DNA from: JAGLQA01 sp023135565
Lineage (GTDB): Bacteria; Acidobacteriota; Aminicenantia; UBA2199
Reading direction: 5' to 3'
DNA: 32,091 bases
NCBI GenBank assembly: GCA_030639305.1
Contig: DAOWCY010000066.1
Location: 1 to 32,091 of the forward strand
The position numbers and the translations under genes were made by a program. Numbering within the stretch: position 1 is the first letter of the stretch; the number at the start of each line of letters is the position of its first letter. This document shows positions 1 through 6,253 of this stretch, piece after piece. The notes under the pieces were generated by a model. It was not told the origin of the DNA. It worked only from the letters and a program-made list of their open reading frames with translations, and did not search any database.

Positions 1-13
1 AAACTAAAACAGA

Positions 14-79
14 CTTGCCTCCGGCGGCCCTGCCGGGGGCCAAACTTTTGAAAAAGTTTGAACAAAACTTTTGTTTAAA
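14..79 (+). repeat. GC-rich/AT palindromic intergenic repeat, copy A
   Basis: A GC-rich head (CTTGCCTCCGGCGGCC) is followed by a perfect inverted repeat, CAAACTTTT-GA-AAAAGTTTG, and a second related palindrome ending TTTTGTTTAA. The same tail recurs at 941-980 and, in reverse orientation, the whole unit recurs at 3041-3097; the GC head also recurs at 825-865 and 30435-30490. It looks like a dispersed, non-coding repeat family (REP- or MITE-like). No function is visible. Confidence 0.75.
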
Positions 80-150
80 AAAGCGAAAAGCCCCCTATAA
101 AAGCTTTGAATTTTTCTTTTTCCAAAACTGAACACTTACCCACTCCCCGG

Positions 151-179
151 TTGAAAAAGATAAAAACTTATGCTATAAT
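151..179 (+). promoter_or_regulatory. Sigma-70 type promoter for the HEAT-repeat locus
   Basis: TTGAAA (151-156) and a perfect TATAAT (174-179) are 17 bp apart, with TG one base before the -10, an extended -10. The start of transcription would be near 186, about 25 nt before the first ribosome binding site. Confidence 0.75.
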
Positions 180-212
180 ACTATCTTATAAAAATCATTT
201 AAGGAGATTACA

Positions 213-260
213 ATGAAGAAACAGAATTTCACCATCAAAAAATGTGTATTTGAAGCCTAA
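213..260 (+). CDS. Possible 15-residue leader ORF or frameshifted 5' end of the HEAT gene
   Basis: A short ORF (MKKQNFTIKKCVFEA, then TAA) has an excellent ribosome binding site, AAGGAG at 201-206, while the HEAT ORF starting at 287 has none. The HEAT frame is open back to 254, so a single-base slip between about 251 and 260 would join the two into one longer protein. Either this is a leader peptide or the HEAT gene carries a frameshift near its start. The sequence alone cannot decide between them. Confidence 0.3.
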   Translation: MKKQNFTIKKCVFEA

Positions 261-286
261 AGGTCGGCTACTTAGAATGTAGAAAA

Positions 287-802
287 ATGGCTGAACTATT
301 GAAAGACAGTAATTGGCAAGTTCGCAGGAAAGCAGTTAAAAAATTGAAAGACCATGATAGCCTGGATCAAGTTGTAAAAAACGACGAAAATGAAAAAGTT
401 CGCCAGGCAGCAGTCAAAAAACTAAAGAAAGAAGAAACCTTAGCCTGGGTATGTAAAAATGACAAATGCCCGGCACTGCGGGAACTGGCATTGAAAAAAT
501 TAGACCCTGCAAAATGGCAGGATTTATTCGCGGACATCGCAGAGAATGACGAAGATGATGAGATGCGCATACCGGCAATTAAAAGACTGGATGAAAAAAA
601 ATGGCGGGAATTGTTAGCAAAAATTGCCGGAGATTCTAATAATGGCGTATTTGCTCGCTACCAGGCAATCGCAAAATTGCAGGATAAAGAACTGCTCACC
701 GGTATTGTTAGGAATGATAAAGATGAGAATATCAGGCGGGCCGCGGAAAAATCTTTAAAGAAAGCTTCAGGTTTAATTATACATCGACTATCTCCATTTT
801 AG
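287..802 (+). CDS. HEAT-repeat-like helical repeat protein
   Basis: A 171-residue, highly charged, Lys-rich protein built of helical repeats of about 20-30 residues. Each repeat has the pattern (N/D)D.N..VR..A...L, for example VRRKAVKKL, VRQAAVKKL, LRELALKKL, MRIPAIKRL and IRRAAEKSL. The pattern is that of HEAT or PBS-lyase-type repeats, which make protein-binding solenoids. There is no signal peptide or membrane segment, so it is probably cytoplasmic, and no catalytic residues are evident. It has a strong promoter but no good Shine-Dalgarno site at this ATG, and the true start may lie at 213 (see the leader ORF). The partner is unknown. The last ~10 residues (GLIIHRLSPF) do not fit the repeat. 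Confidence 0.75.
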   Translation: MAELLKDSNWQVRRKAVKKLKDHDSLDQVVKNDENEKVRQAAVKKLKKEETLAWVCKNDKCPALRELALKKLDPAKWQDLFADIAENDEDDEMRIPAIKRLDEKKWRELLAKIAGDSNNGVFARYQAIAKLQDKELLTGIVRNDKDENIRRAAEKSLKKASGLIIHRLSPF

Positions 803-824
803 AACAAATCCAAATAACTATCAA

Positions 825-865
825 CTTGCCTCCGGCGGGGGTGCGGCGCACCCACCCTCTTAGCC
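825..865 (+). repeat. GC-rich intergenic repeat, copy B (head)
   Basis: CTTGCCTCCGGCGG is followed by GGGTGCGGCGCACCCACCC and TCTTAGCC. The reverse complement of 30435-30490 carries nearly the same order of motifs, with GCGCC in place of GCGCA. The interior GGGTGCGGCGCACCC is self-complementary. Confidence 0.7.
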
Positions 866-940
866 CCCCAGCTTGCATATCCGGGATCAATGGTCATAAA
901 TATTTACGACTATTGCTCCTTAAACGCTCCCCTACGCAGT

Positions 941-980
941 GGGGCTTTTGAAAAAGTTTGATCAAAACTTTTGTTTAAGG
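941..980 (+). repeat. AT-rich palindromic repeat, copy B (tail)
   Basis: CTTTTGAAAAAGTTTGATCA then AAACTTTTGTTTAAGG matches the tail of copy A (14-79) in the same orientation. With the inverted copy at 3041-3097 it brackets the M20 peptidase gene. Confidence 0.65.
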
Positions 981-1155
981 GGAATTCAAGTGTATTTTTT
1001 TGTCCATTTATCCAGTTCAGAAGCGGATTTTCGTAGTTTTAACGGGGATTTTAGGATACCGTTAAGGGGTTGCATTAAGGGGTGAGAAAGAGTATATTAT
1101 TATATCTATAATATATATCCCGGAATATTAATCCTGGATTATCCCGGAGGTAATA

Positions 1156-2745
1156 ATGCGAGTTATCATTTTTTTGGTTATTTTGTGTTGTTTGTCGATT
1201 CCCGTAGAAGCGAAAGAAAAACCCTCTGCCGGTAAATTTTTTCAAGACGTCGATAAGACGGAGCTGCTCAACCAGGTCAGGAAATTCAGGAAGCGCAGTG
1301 AACATAAAATAATATCCGAATTCATCCACCTGCTTTCTATTCCCAATGTTTCGGCGGATAAAAAAAATGTCGGGAAGAATGCCCTGTTTATAAAGAAGGA
1401 GATGGAAAAGCGGGGCATAAAAGTTCAACTGCTGGAAACCCCGGGCAACCCGGTAGTATATGGTGAACTAAAAGCGCCCGGAGCTGTGCGTACGTTGATG
1501 TTTTACGTCCACTGTGACGGCCAGCCCGTAGACCCTTCTAAATGGATCGACAGCCAGCCTTTTAAACCGGTGCTGCGGCCCGCTAAGATGAAAGCAGGAA
1601 CCCGCGTACCCAAACCCATGCCTCTACCTGCTCCCGGCAAACCTTTTGCTGAAGACTGGCGTCTTTATGGACGCAGTACCGGCGACGACAAAGCCCCCAT
1701 TATTTGTTTATTAACGGCGCTGGACGCCATGAAAGCAGCCGGCATACCTTTGCGGAATAACATCAAATTTATCTTCGACGGGGAAGAGGAAGCCGGTTCT
1801 CCCAATATCGGCCCCTGTTTAAAAAAACACAAATTGCTGTTAACATCCGATGTGCTTTTTATGTGTGACGGCCCCGCTTATTTTTCCGGCGATCCCACTT
1901 TGTTTTTTGGCGTCAGGGGCATCACCTCTCTCGAGGTAACTGTTTACGGCCCCAATATCAGCCTGCACAGCGGGCATTACGGCAACTGGGCGCCCAACCC
2001 GGGGGTGCGTCTTTCCCGGCTGCTGGCCTCCATGGAAGATGAGCAGGGCAAAATAATTGTGTCCGGCTTTTATGATACGGTTGTCCCTTTGAGTTCCACC
2101 GAGCGAAAAGCAATCGCAGCAGTCCCCGGTTTCGAGAAAGAGTTGCAAGAGCTTTACGGATTTTGTGCCGCGGAGAACCCCGGTCTCAGTTTAATGGAAA
2201 CGATCCAACTGCCTTCTCTCAATATAAACGGTCTCAGCAGCGGTTGGGTAGGGGACCAGGCCAGGACTATTGTTCCAGCCACAGCTACAGCTTCTATCGA
2301 CCTGCGTTTAGTCAAAGGCAACGTCCCTGCAGATATGGTGGACAAGGTTGTCGAGCACATCGAGAAGCAGGGTTATCATGTGGTATACGAAGAGCCGGGG
2401 CAGGACGTGCGTTTAAAGTATCCCCTGTTGTGCCGGGTGAGGCGTTCGGAAAAGGGTTATCCGGCCTCGAGAACTTCCATGGACCTGCCTATTTCTCGGT
2501 CTGTAGCGGATGCTTTTGCCGGTTTGCCCGGTTTAAAACCGGTTATGCTGCCATCTTTAGGGGGCTCGCTGCCCATTTATTTATTCAGCGACATTCTAAA
2601 AGTGCCGGTTATCGGGGTGTCTATAGCCAATTACGACAATAATCAGCACCAGGCGAATGAGAACATCCGTATCGGTCATTTATGGCGCGGCATCGAGACT
2701 TTTGCCGCCTTACTCATGATGCCCCATGGCATGGGGAACCTATAA
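1156..2745 (+). CDS. Secreted M20-family metallopeptidase
   Basis: A 529-residue protein with an N-terminal export signal (residues 1 to about 19, hydrophobic core IIFLVILCCLSIP, cleavage probably after VEA). The M20 di-zinc core is complete: HCD (His119, Asp121), GRSTGDDK (around Asp177/178), GEEEAGS (Glu210-212), CDG (Asp238), the lid-domain HSGHYG (His271/His274), and a C-terminal QHQANENIR histidine. The family hydrolyses dipeptides, acylated amino acids or similar amides with two zinc ions; the exact substrate cannot be read. It probably acts in the periplasm or outside the cell. The ATG is supported by GGAGG five bases upstream. It is a lone gene between repeats, and its stop codon is the first base triplet of the 103-bp tandem duplication. 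Confidence 0.9.
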   Translation: MRVIIFLVILCCLSIPVEAKEKPSAGKFFQDVDKTELLNQVRKFRKRSEHKIISEFIHLLSIPNVSADKKNVGKNALFIKKEMEKRGIKVQLLETPGNPVVYGELKAPGAVRTLMFYVHCDGQPVDPSKWIDSQPFKPVLRPAKMKAGTRVPKPMPLPAPGKPFAEDWRLYGRSTGDDKAPIICLLTALDAMKAAGIPLRNNIKFIFDGEEEAGSPNIGPCLKKHKLLLTSDVLFMCDGPAYFSGDPTLFFGVRGITSLEVTVYGPNISLHSGHYGNWAPNPGVRLSRLLASMEDEQGKIIVSGFYDTVVPLSSTERKAIAAVPGFEKELQELYGFCAAENPGLSLMETIQLPSLNINGLSSGWVGDQARTIVPATATASIDLRLVKGNVPADMVDKVVEHIEKQGYHVVYEEPGQDVRLKYPLLCRVRRSEKGYPASRTSMDLPISRSVADAFAGLPGLKPVMLPSLGGSLPIYLFSDILKVPVIGVSIANYDNNQHQANENIRIGHLWRGIETFAALLMMPHGMGNL

Positions 2746-3033
2746 GGGGCAGCCTATCGGGACAGGATCGCCGGATATTTTCTATTATTGTCGATCAAAT
2801 TTATCGCAGCCGGTCGTTTGTAGGCCCCAGGGCGTGGGGAGCCGATAAGGGGCTGCCTATCGAGACAGGATCGCCGGGTATTTTCTATTATCGTCGATCA
2901 AGCTTATCGCAGCCGGTCGTTTGTAGGCCCCAGGTGCGGCGGGGGAGCGCTTTTGATTCTAAACCCCGTGCGCACGGGGAGGCGATAAGCGGCTTCGCCG
3001 CAGGGACAGCGTGTGAGCGCTTTTGATTCTAAA
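2743..3033. repeat. 103-bp-period tandem duplication plus nested short repeats
   Basis: Two 89-bp units (2743-2831 and 2846-2934) run from TAAGGGGC to TAGGCCCCAGG and differ at only a few positions, with period 103. They are followed by two copies of GAGCGCTTTTGATTCTAAA (2945-2963 and 3015-3033). The first unit begins at the stop codon of the peptidase gene. An open frame crosses the repeat on the + strand, but it is a by-product of the duplication and not a credible gene. Confidence 0.8.
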
Positions 3034-3120
3034 TTATCAGAAGTTTTGATCAAACTTTTACAAAAGTTTGGCCCCCGGCAGGGCCGCCGGAGGCAAGAGC
3101 TTTATTGAACATCGATTGCT
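2746..3120. other. Intergenic region made almost entirely of repeats
   Basis: It contains the tandem duplication and the inverted copy C of the GC-rich/AT repeat. No gene, RNA or promoter was recognised. Confidence 0.6.
3041..3097 (-). repeat. GC-rich/AT palindromic repeat, copy C (inverted)
   Basis: The reverse complement runs CTTGCCTCCGGCGGCCCTGC, then CGGGGGCCAAACTTTTG and a TTTGATCAAAAC palindrome, matching copy A over its whole length. It lies between the convergent peptidase and porin genes, where it could also end transcription. Confidence 0.7.
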
Positions 3121-3840
3121 CTATCTTGCTATAGAGATACCGAACCAGAAATGGTTGTTTTCCCCTAAGGTTTTGATGAAATCAAGTAAAACAAGCGTAT
3201 AATTAACATAAGGCGTAACCGTCACTTTGCCTATTTTAAAAGGTACGGCAGCGCCGAAGTTCAGGTCGGATAAACCGGTATCCGCTCCATCCGGAAGCCA
3301 CTGCCCGGCATTGTACCCCAACTTACCGGACAACTCGATGGCCACTTTTTCATTGACCGGCAGGGAGTGACCGAGGGCAAGCTCCGCATATAGGCCATCT
3401 CCTAAGTTAATATCATAGTAGAAGGTAAACGTAGGACTTAAGAGGGCTTTGGGAAGTCCGGCAGAAACAAAAAATTCCCGGGTCGTATCATCCTTGAATT
3501 TGAAACCGTCGATAAATACCCAGTTGTAACTGGTTAATCCCACAGTTAGAGCAAAATTTTCCCCGGTTTTAAAGTCATAGGTGAAAGCAAAGTCCACTTC
3601 GTCGGTGTTTTTATCTTCAAAAGAAAAATTGCACCATAGATTAACGGCAAACCCGCTGTCGCCCACAGCATAGGTAAGCTGGGGTTGTAAAGCCGGTTTA
3701 TGCACCGGGTTGAGATCGAATCCCCGCCAGATGTAACGGGATACGAAATCCACCTGGAAGGAAAACCCTCCGCTGTACAAACAAAATGCTGTTGAGAAAA
3801 TAAAGAATAGAAGCAATACTTTTGTTTTGATTTTTTTCAT
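3121..3840 (-). CDS. TorF-like putative outer-membrane beta-barrel protein
   Basis: A 239-residue protein with a signal peptide (MKKIKTKVLLLFFIFSTAFC, positive N-terminus and hydrophobic core). The mature part begins with FSFQVDFVSRYIWRGFD, the hallmark opening of the TIGR02001/TorF family of putative porins, which usually reads DxVSxYxxRG. The rest alternates aromatic and polar residues as in beta strands and ends in a hydrophobic FGISIAR strand. The role of the family is not settled; an outer-membrane pore is assumed. I chose the second in-frame ATG because GGAG lies six bases before it; a start five codons upstream has no such site. A perfect stem-loop sits directly before the ribosome binding site. 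The gene indicates a two-membrane cell envelope. Confidence 0.8.
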   Translation of the reverse strand: MKKIKTKVLLLFFIFSTAFCLYSGGFSFQVDFVSRYIWRGFDLNPVHKPALQPQLTYAVGDSGFAVNLWCNFSFEDKNTDEVDFAFTYDFKTGENFALTVGLTSYNWVFIDGFKFKDDTTREFFVSAGLPKALLSPTFTFYYDINLGDGLYAELALGHSLPVNEKVAIELSGKLGYNAGQWLPDGADTGLSDLNFGAAVPFKIGKVTVTPYVNYTLVLLDFIKTLGENNHFWFGISIAR

Positions 3841-3850
3841 GTTAATCTCC

Positions 3851-3883
3851 CTCATAGGGTGCGGACGTCGCCCACCCTATGAG
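3851..3883 (-). promoter_or_regulatory. Perfect stem-loop directly before the porin ribosome binding site
   Basis: CTCATAGGGTG (3851-3861) and CACCCTATGAG (3873-3883) are exact reverse complements with an 11-nt loop. In the porin transcript the 3' arm runs directly into GGAGATTAACATG. It could control translation or protect the 5' end. It also resembles the GC-rich repeat cores at 841-858 and 23871-23890, so it may simply be a repeat insertion. Confidence 0.5.
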
Positions 3884-4162
3884 AAAACGCCGATACCATT
3901 ACATGGCGGCTGTGAACAGTATATTTAGTCACCTTCCGCCGCCGGCTTTTTCCCAGGCTTAGTTTTGAAAAAAAATTATAATATTTCAACATTTCACACA
4001 TAAATTTCTTAAATTACCAGGGGCTACATCTCCAGTTTTTTCTACACACATGCACTCATACCCGGGCCCTCGCGCCATTTTGAGTTCCACGCGTTCCATT
4101 TTTCCTGTTCGCCTCGATCCTCCCGGATGAGGTATAGAGATACCGTCCCGGGAGGAAAAATA
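3856..4162. other. Intergenic region with dispersed repeat, no gene
   Basis: Besides the stem-loop and the repeat at 3896-3958, a partial inverted repeat in 4112-4155 (CGATCCTCCCGGATGAGGT and CCGTCCCGGGAGGA) lies just past the stop of the Roadblock gene and could end that operon. No coding potential was seen. Confidence 0.4.
3896..3958. repeat. Dispersed repeat (CCATTACATGGCGG ... CCGCCGCCGG type)
   Basis: It starts CCATTACATGGCGG, contains TGAACA and TCAC, and ends CCGCCGCCGG then TTTTTCCCAGGC. The copy at 15885-15957 shares the two GC blocks exactly. GGCGG near one end and CCGCC near the other can pair. In the second copy this repeat forms the 3' end of a broken gene. Confidence 0.6.
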
Positions 4163-4531
4163 TTAGAGGATTTTAAGCAATTCTTCGGCGGTTCTCTTCA
4201 TCTCCAGGAACACGAGACCAAGTTTCGCCTGTTCAGATACGATAGTCGTTAAAACAGCCATTTCCCCTACTGCTGTCAGGATGACATATCCTTCTTTTCC
4301 TTTAACGTATGTTTGCTCTAATTCTCCTCTTGACAGTTCCCTGACTGCCCTCTCTCCGAGTGCAAGCATTGCGGCAGACATCGCACCTACTCTATCTTCA
4401 TCGATGTCTGGCGGTAATATGGACGCAATAATAAACCCGTCATCAGAAACAACAGCAGAAGCCTCGATATCTTTAGTGGATGATTCCAAATCCTTTAACA
4501 CTTCGGTAATCTTATCAATTTTAGTAGCCAT
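4163..4531 (-). CDS. Roadblock/LC7 domain protein (MglB-like)
   Basis: A 122-residue protein consisting of one Roadblock/LC7 fold: an N-terminal helix (IDKITEVLKDLES), ASAVVSDDGFIIASILP, the helix RVGAMSAAMLALGERAVREL, KGKEGYVILTAVGEMAVLTTIV and a final helix. This architecture is typical of bacterial MglB-like proteins, which dimerise and act on small Ras-like GTPases. No GTPase gene is present in the window, so the partner must be elsewhere or absent. It is the last gene of an operon with another Roadblock protein and a V4R protein, 66 bp after its neighbour. The start has AGGAGG at a good distance. Confidence 0.85.
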   Translation of the reverse strand: MATKIDKITEVLKDLESSTKDIEASAVVSDDGFIIASILPPDIDEDRVGAMSAAMLALGERAVRELSRGELEQTYVKGKEGYVILTAVGEMAVLTTIVSEQAKLGLVFLEMKRTAEELLKIL

Positions 4532-4597
4532 TTGCTTACCTCCTAAATTTTAAATTGATTGAAATATATATCATCATAGTGCCTTCTCATATATATT

Positions 4598-5017
4598 TTA
4601 AATTTTCCTCATTTCCTTTAATATATTGGAAATTTCTTTCAAGGCGGCATTCGTTAGCTTTCTATAAGCTGTATGAGGCGGGACCGCTGCCGTAAGAATA
4701 AATTGCTGTCCTCCTACTTCGAATTGCCGGAATACCAACCTGAACTTACCGTCATCTACCAGGGAGACTTCGTCCATTCTCTTAAAATCAAAATGTTTCT
4801 CCGCTTTTTCCGATACATCCTGCACAATGGCAGAGATAGCGGAAATTCTTCGGTCATCGAATTCCGAAGCCACGGAAGCGAGAGATAGACCGTCGAGATC
4901 GGAGATGATCGAAGCTCTAAAACCACCTTCCTTGTTAATCCTAAAAAGAACTTTCTCGAGTTTGCCCTGGAGGGACTTACCTGAAGCCGACGGTTTAAAT
5001 TCATCTTTTTGAGCCAT
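4598..5017 (-). CDS. Divergent Roadblock/LC7-like protein
   Basis: A 139-residue protein with the Roadblock strand-helix order: EGGFRASIISDLDGLSLASVASE, a helix DDRRISAISAIVQDVSEKAEKHF, then strands RFRLVFRQFEVGGQQFILTAAVP and a C-terminal helix NAALKEISNILKEM. It is more divergent and longer at the N-terminus than its neighbour (about 15 polar residues). It lies 22 bp after the V4R gene, and GAGGTGAT precedes the ATG. Two different Roadblock proteins made side by side suggest a heterodimer; that is inference. Confidence 0.7.
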   Translation of the reverse strand: MAQKDEFKPSASGKSLQGKLEKVLFRINKEGGFRASIISDLDGLSLASVASEFDDRRISAISAIVQDVSEKAEKHFDFKRMDEVSLVDDGKFRLVFRQFEVGGQQFILTAAVPPHTAYRKLTNAALKEISNILKEMRKI

Positions 5018-5039
5018 TTTACATCACCTCTTTATTTAT

Positions 5040-5897
5040 TTACTCCAATGCCTGCCATTCGCTTTCCAATGCCTTCCAATCTAATGGCGGTGCACCTTTC
5101 TCTTTGAGTTTAACGGCAAAAGCACAACAGTCATCTCCTTTTGCCGTGCATTTTACTTCCCTGGCCTCTGCGGCCTTGCCTCCTAAGACATCGGCGAAAC
5201 TATTCCATATACCGTTAAGAAGGCTGCTGGTTATGGTGCATATGGGAATAGATGATTTCTTCGCCTCTGTCTCGTAGGAATTCTGCGCTTTTAATAAGAT
5301 TATATCTTTACCGGCGGCAGCGCTGACTTTTGCCCATCCGGCAACAGTATTCATGTTCTCTGCGATTTGGGCGATAGTATCTAACGCGTTTTGTAGATCA
5401 GACCAGCCGAAATATTTCGCAAACTGGGGGCCGATAACCATGCCTGCTTTCTTCCCTGTACTATTGATAATAGCATTCGCTCCTTTTTCGGTCATTATGT
5501 CCACCATCACATCTTTAAAGGTTTGAAAGGATTGCACGGTCCACATTACCATTTCTATGTCCGGGAGTAATATCAGGTTCCTGGATTTTCCGTCCCATTC
5601 CTTGTATTCTTTGGGAATTCCTTCAGGAGCAGCGGGGAGGATTTGTTCGTCGTTGTATTTAGCAAAGGCTTCCCAGGAGGCTTCGGCATCTTCCCCGGGA
5701 TTTTTCCCCAGTTTTTCGAGCACTTTGCGCATGATCATTCTAAAGGTGGATTCGCCTGACGTGTTAATTAGTTCTTTTCTGAACTCTTCCATGAAATCGC
5801 GAGACATGGTGAAAACTCGTTCGTCTTTCCCGGCGCCACTAAGTTTTATTAAACCAGACTCGCTCTCCCATTTTATCCTGTTGCCTTCTTGTCCCAT
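5040..5897 (-). CDS. V4R (4-vinyl reductase) domain protein
   Basis: A 285-residue soluble protein. The last third has the V4R signature: CTITSSLLNGIWNSFADVLGG, then EVKCTAKGDDCCAFAVKL with Cys250 and Cys257/258 in the family C-x(6)-C-x-F arrangement. V4R domains bind small hydrophobic ligands or metals and occur in regulators such as XylR/DmpR and in tetrapyrrole enzymes. The first half is helical and lacks a known signature that I can name. It is the first gene of the V4R-Roadblock-Roadblock operon, with AAGGAG before the ATG and its own promoter at 5933-5961. I infer a ligand-sensing partner for the Roadblock proteins. Confidence 0.75.
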   Translation of the reverse strand: MGQEGNRIKWESESGLIKLSGAGKDERVFTMSRDFMEEFRKELINTSGESTFRMIMRKVLEKLGKNPGEDAEASWEAFAKYNDEQILPAAPEGIPKEYKEWDGKSRNLILLPDIEMVMWTVQSFQTFKDVMVDIMTEKGANAIINSTGKKAGMVIGPQFAKYFGWSDLQNALDTIAQIAENMNTVAGWAKVSAAAGKDIILLKAQNSYETEAKKSSIPICTITSSLLNGIWNSFADVLGGKAAEAREVKCTAKGDDCCAFAVKLKEKGAPPLDWKALESEWQALE

Positions 5898-5932
5898 TTA
5901 ACGTCTCCTTAAAAATTTTTTTTTCATGATAC

Positions 5933-5961
5933 TATATACCATATAATTATTGATTTGTAAA
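5933..5961 (-). promoter_or_regulatory. Promoter of the V4R/Roadblock operon
   Basis: Read on the minus strand, TTTACA (5961-5956) and TATATA (5938-5933) are 17 bp apart, with TGG before the -10 (extended -10). Transcription would start near 5926, 30 nt before the ATG. Confidence 0.55.
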
Positions 5962-6012
5962 TAAAAAAATTGATTTTTTTTACCCTTTTCAAAAAAAATT
6001 GTGAATAAGCAC

Positions 6013-6041
6013 TTGACATAACTTTTTTCTTGTGGTACAAA
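6013..6041 (+). promoter_or_regulatory. Promoter of the response-regulator operon
   Basis: A perfect TTGACA (6013-6018), a 17-bp spacer ending TGG, and TACAAA (6036-6041). Transcription would start near 6048, leaving a leader of about 205 nt before the regulator. Confidence 0.7.
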
Positions 6042-6090
6042 TTACCTATGAGTAGGAGACAGCACAACAATATGAATATGGAGAAACACG

Positions 6091-6165
6091 ATGCAAGCAG
6101 CGCAAAATGAAGCGGATGATGTCTGCAAGAGAAACGAGAAGTGTCGCATGAGGCGGCTGAGGTAA
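6091..6165 (+). CDS. Possible 24-residue leader peptide
   Basis: ATG at 6091 follows GGAG (6080-6083) by seven bases. The product, MQAAQNEADDVCKRNEKCRM plus RRLR, is highly charged with two cysteines. The next small ORF starts one base after its stop. It lies in the long leader of the response-regulator transcript. No homologue is known to me, and it could be chance. Confidence 0.25.
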   Translation: MQAAQNEADDVCKRNEKCRMRRLR

Positions 6166-6166
6166 A

Positions 6167-6247
6167 ATGGCGAAAAAAAAATTAAATAAAAGCAATTGGG
6201 GGCAGCAGTTATTGCTTTCAATAAAATCTATTTTAAAAGAGTGGTGA
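6167..6247 (+). CDS. Possible 26-residue cationic amphipathic peptide
   Basis: ATG at 6167 follows GAGG by a few bases. The peptide begins MAKKKLNKSN and ends LLLSIKSILKEW, an amphipathic helix with a basic head. Its stop TGGTGA overlaps the ribosome binding site of the response regulator, so translation of the two could be coupled. A small uncharacterised protein or regulatory leader is possible; the evidence is only start-site quality and position. Confidence 0.3.
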   Translation: MAKKKLNKSNWGQQLLLSIKSILKEW

Positions 6248-6253
6248 TTTTCT

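Larger units (their letters stand above)
803..1155. other. Intergenic region with repeats, no gene
   Basis: This holds two repeat pieces (825-865 and 941-980) and a weak candidate -10 (TATAAT, 1107-1112) ahead of the peptidase gene; no convincing -35 element accompanies it. A short direct repeat, GGTTGCATTAAGGGGT with its neighbour GTTAAGGGGT, sits at about 1061-1083. I see no RNA gene. Confidence 0.5.
5898..6253. other. Divergent control region of the V4R/Roadblock and response-regulator operons
   Basis: It carries a minus-strand promoter (5933-5961), a plus-strand promoter (6013-6041) and a leader of roughly 200 nt with two short ORFs. AT-rich runs between the two promoters (5962-6012) could hold a shared operator, but no clear inverted repeat was found. 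Confidence 0.6.

Noticed and set aside
2163..3026. Long open frames on the + strand overlapping the M20 gene end and the tandem repeat
   Set aside because: They are shadow frames of the peptidase and of a duplicated non-coding repeat, with no family features or ribosome sites.
3296..3310. GCCACTG string resembling part of a cobalamin-riboswitch B12 box
   Set aside because: It lies inside the porin coding sequence with no other riboswitch elements; leaders of the radical SAM and mutase operons show no B12 box either.
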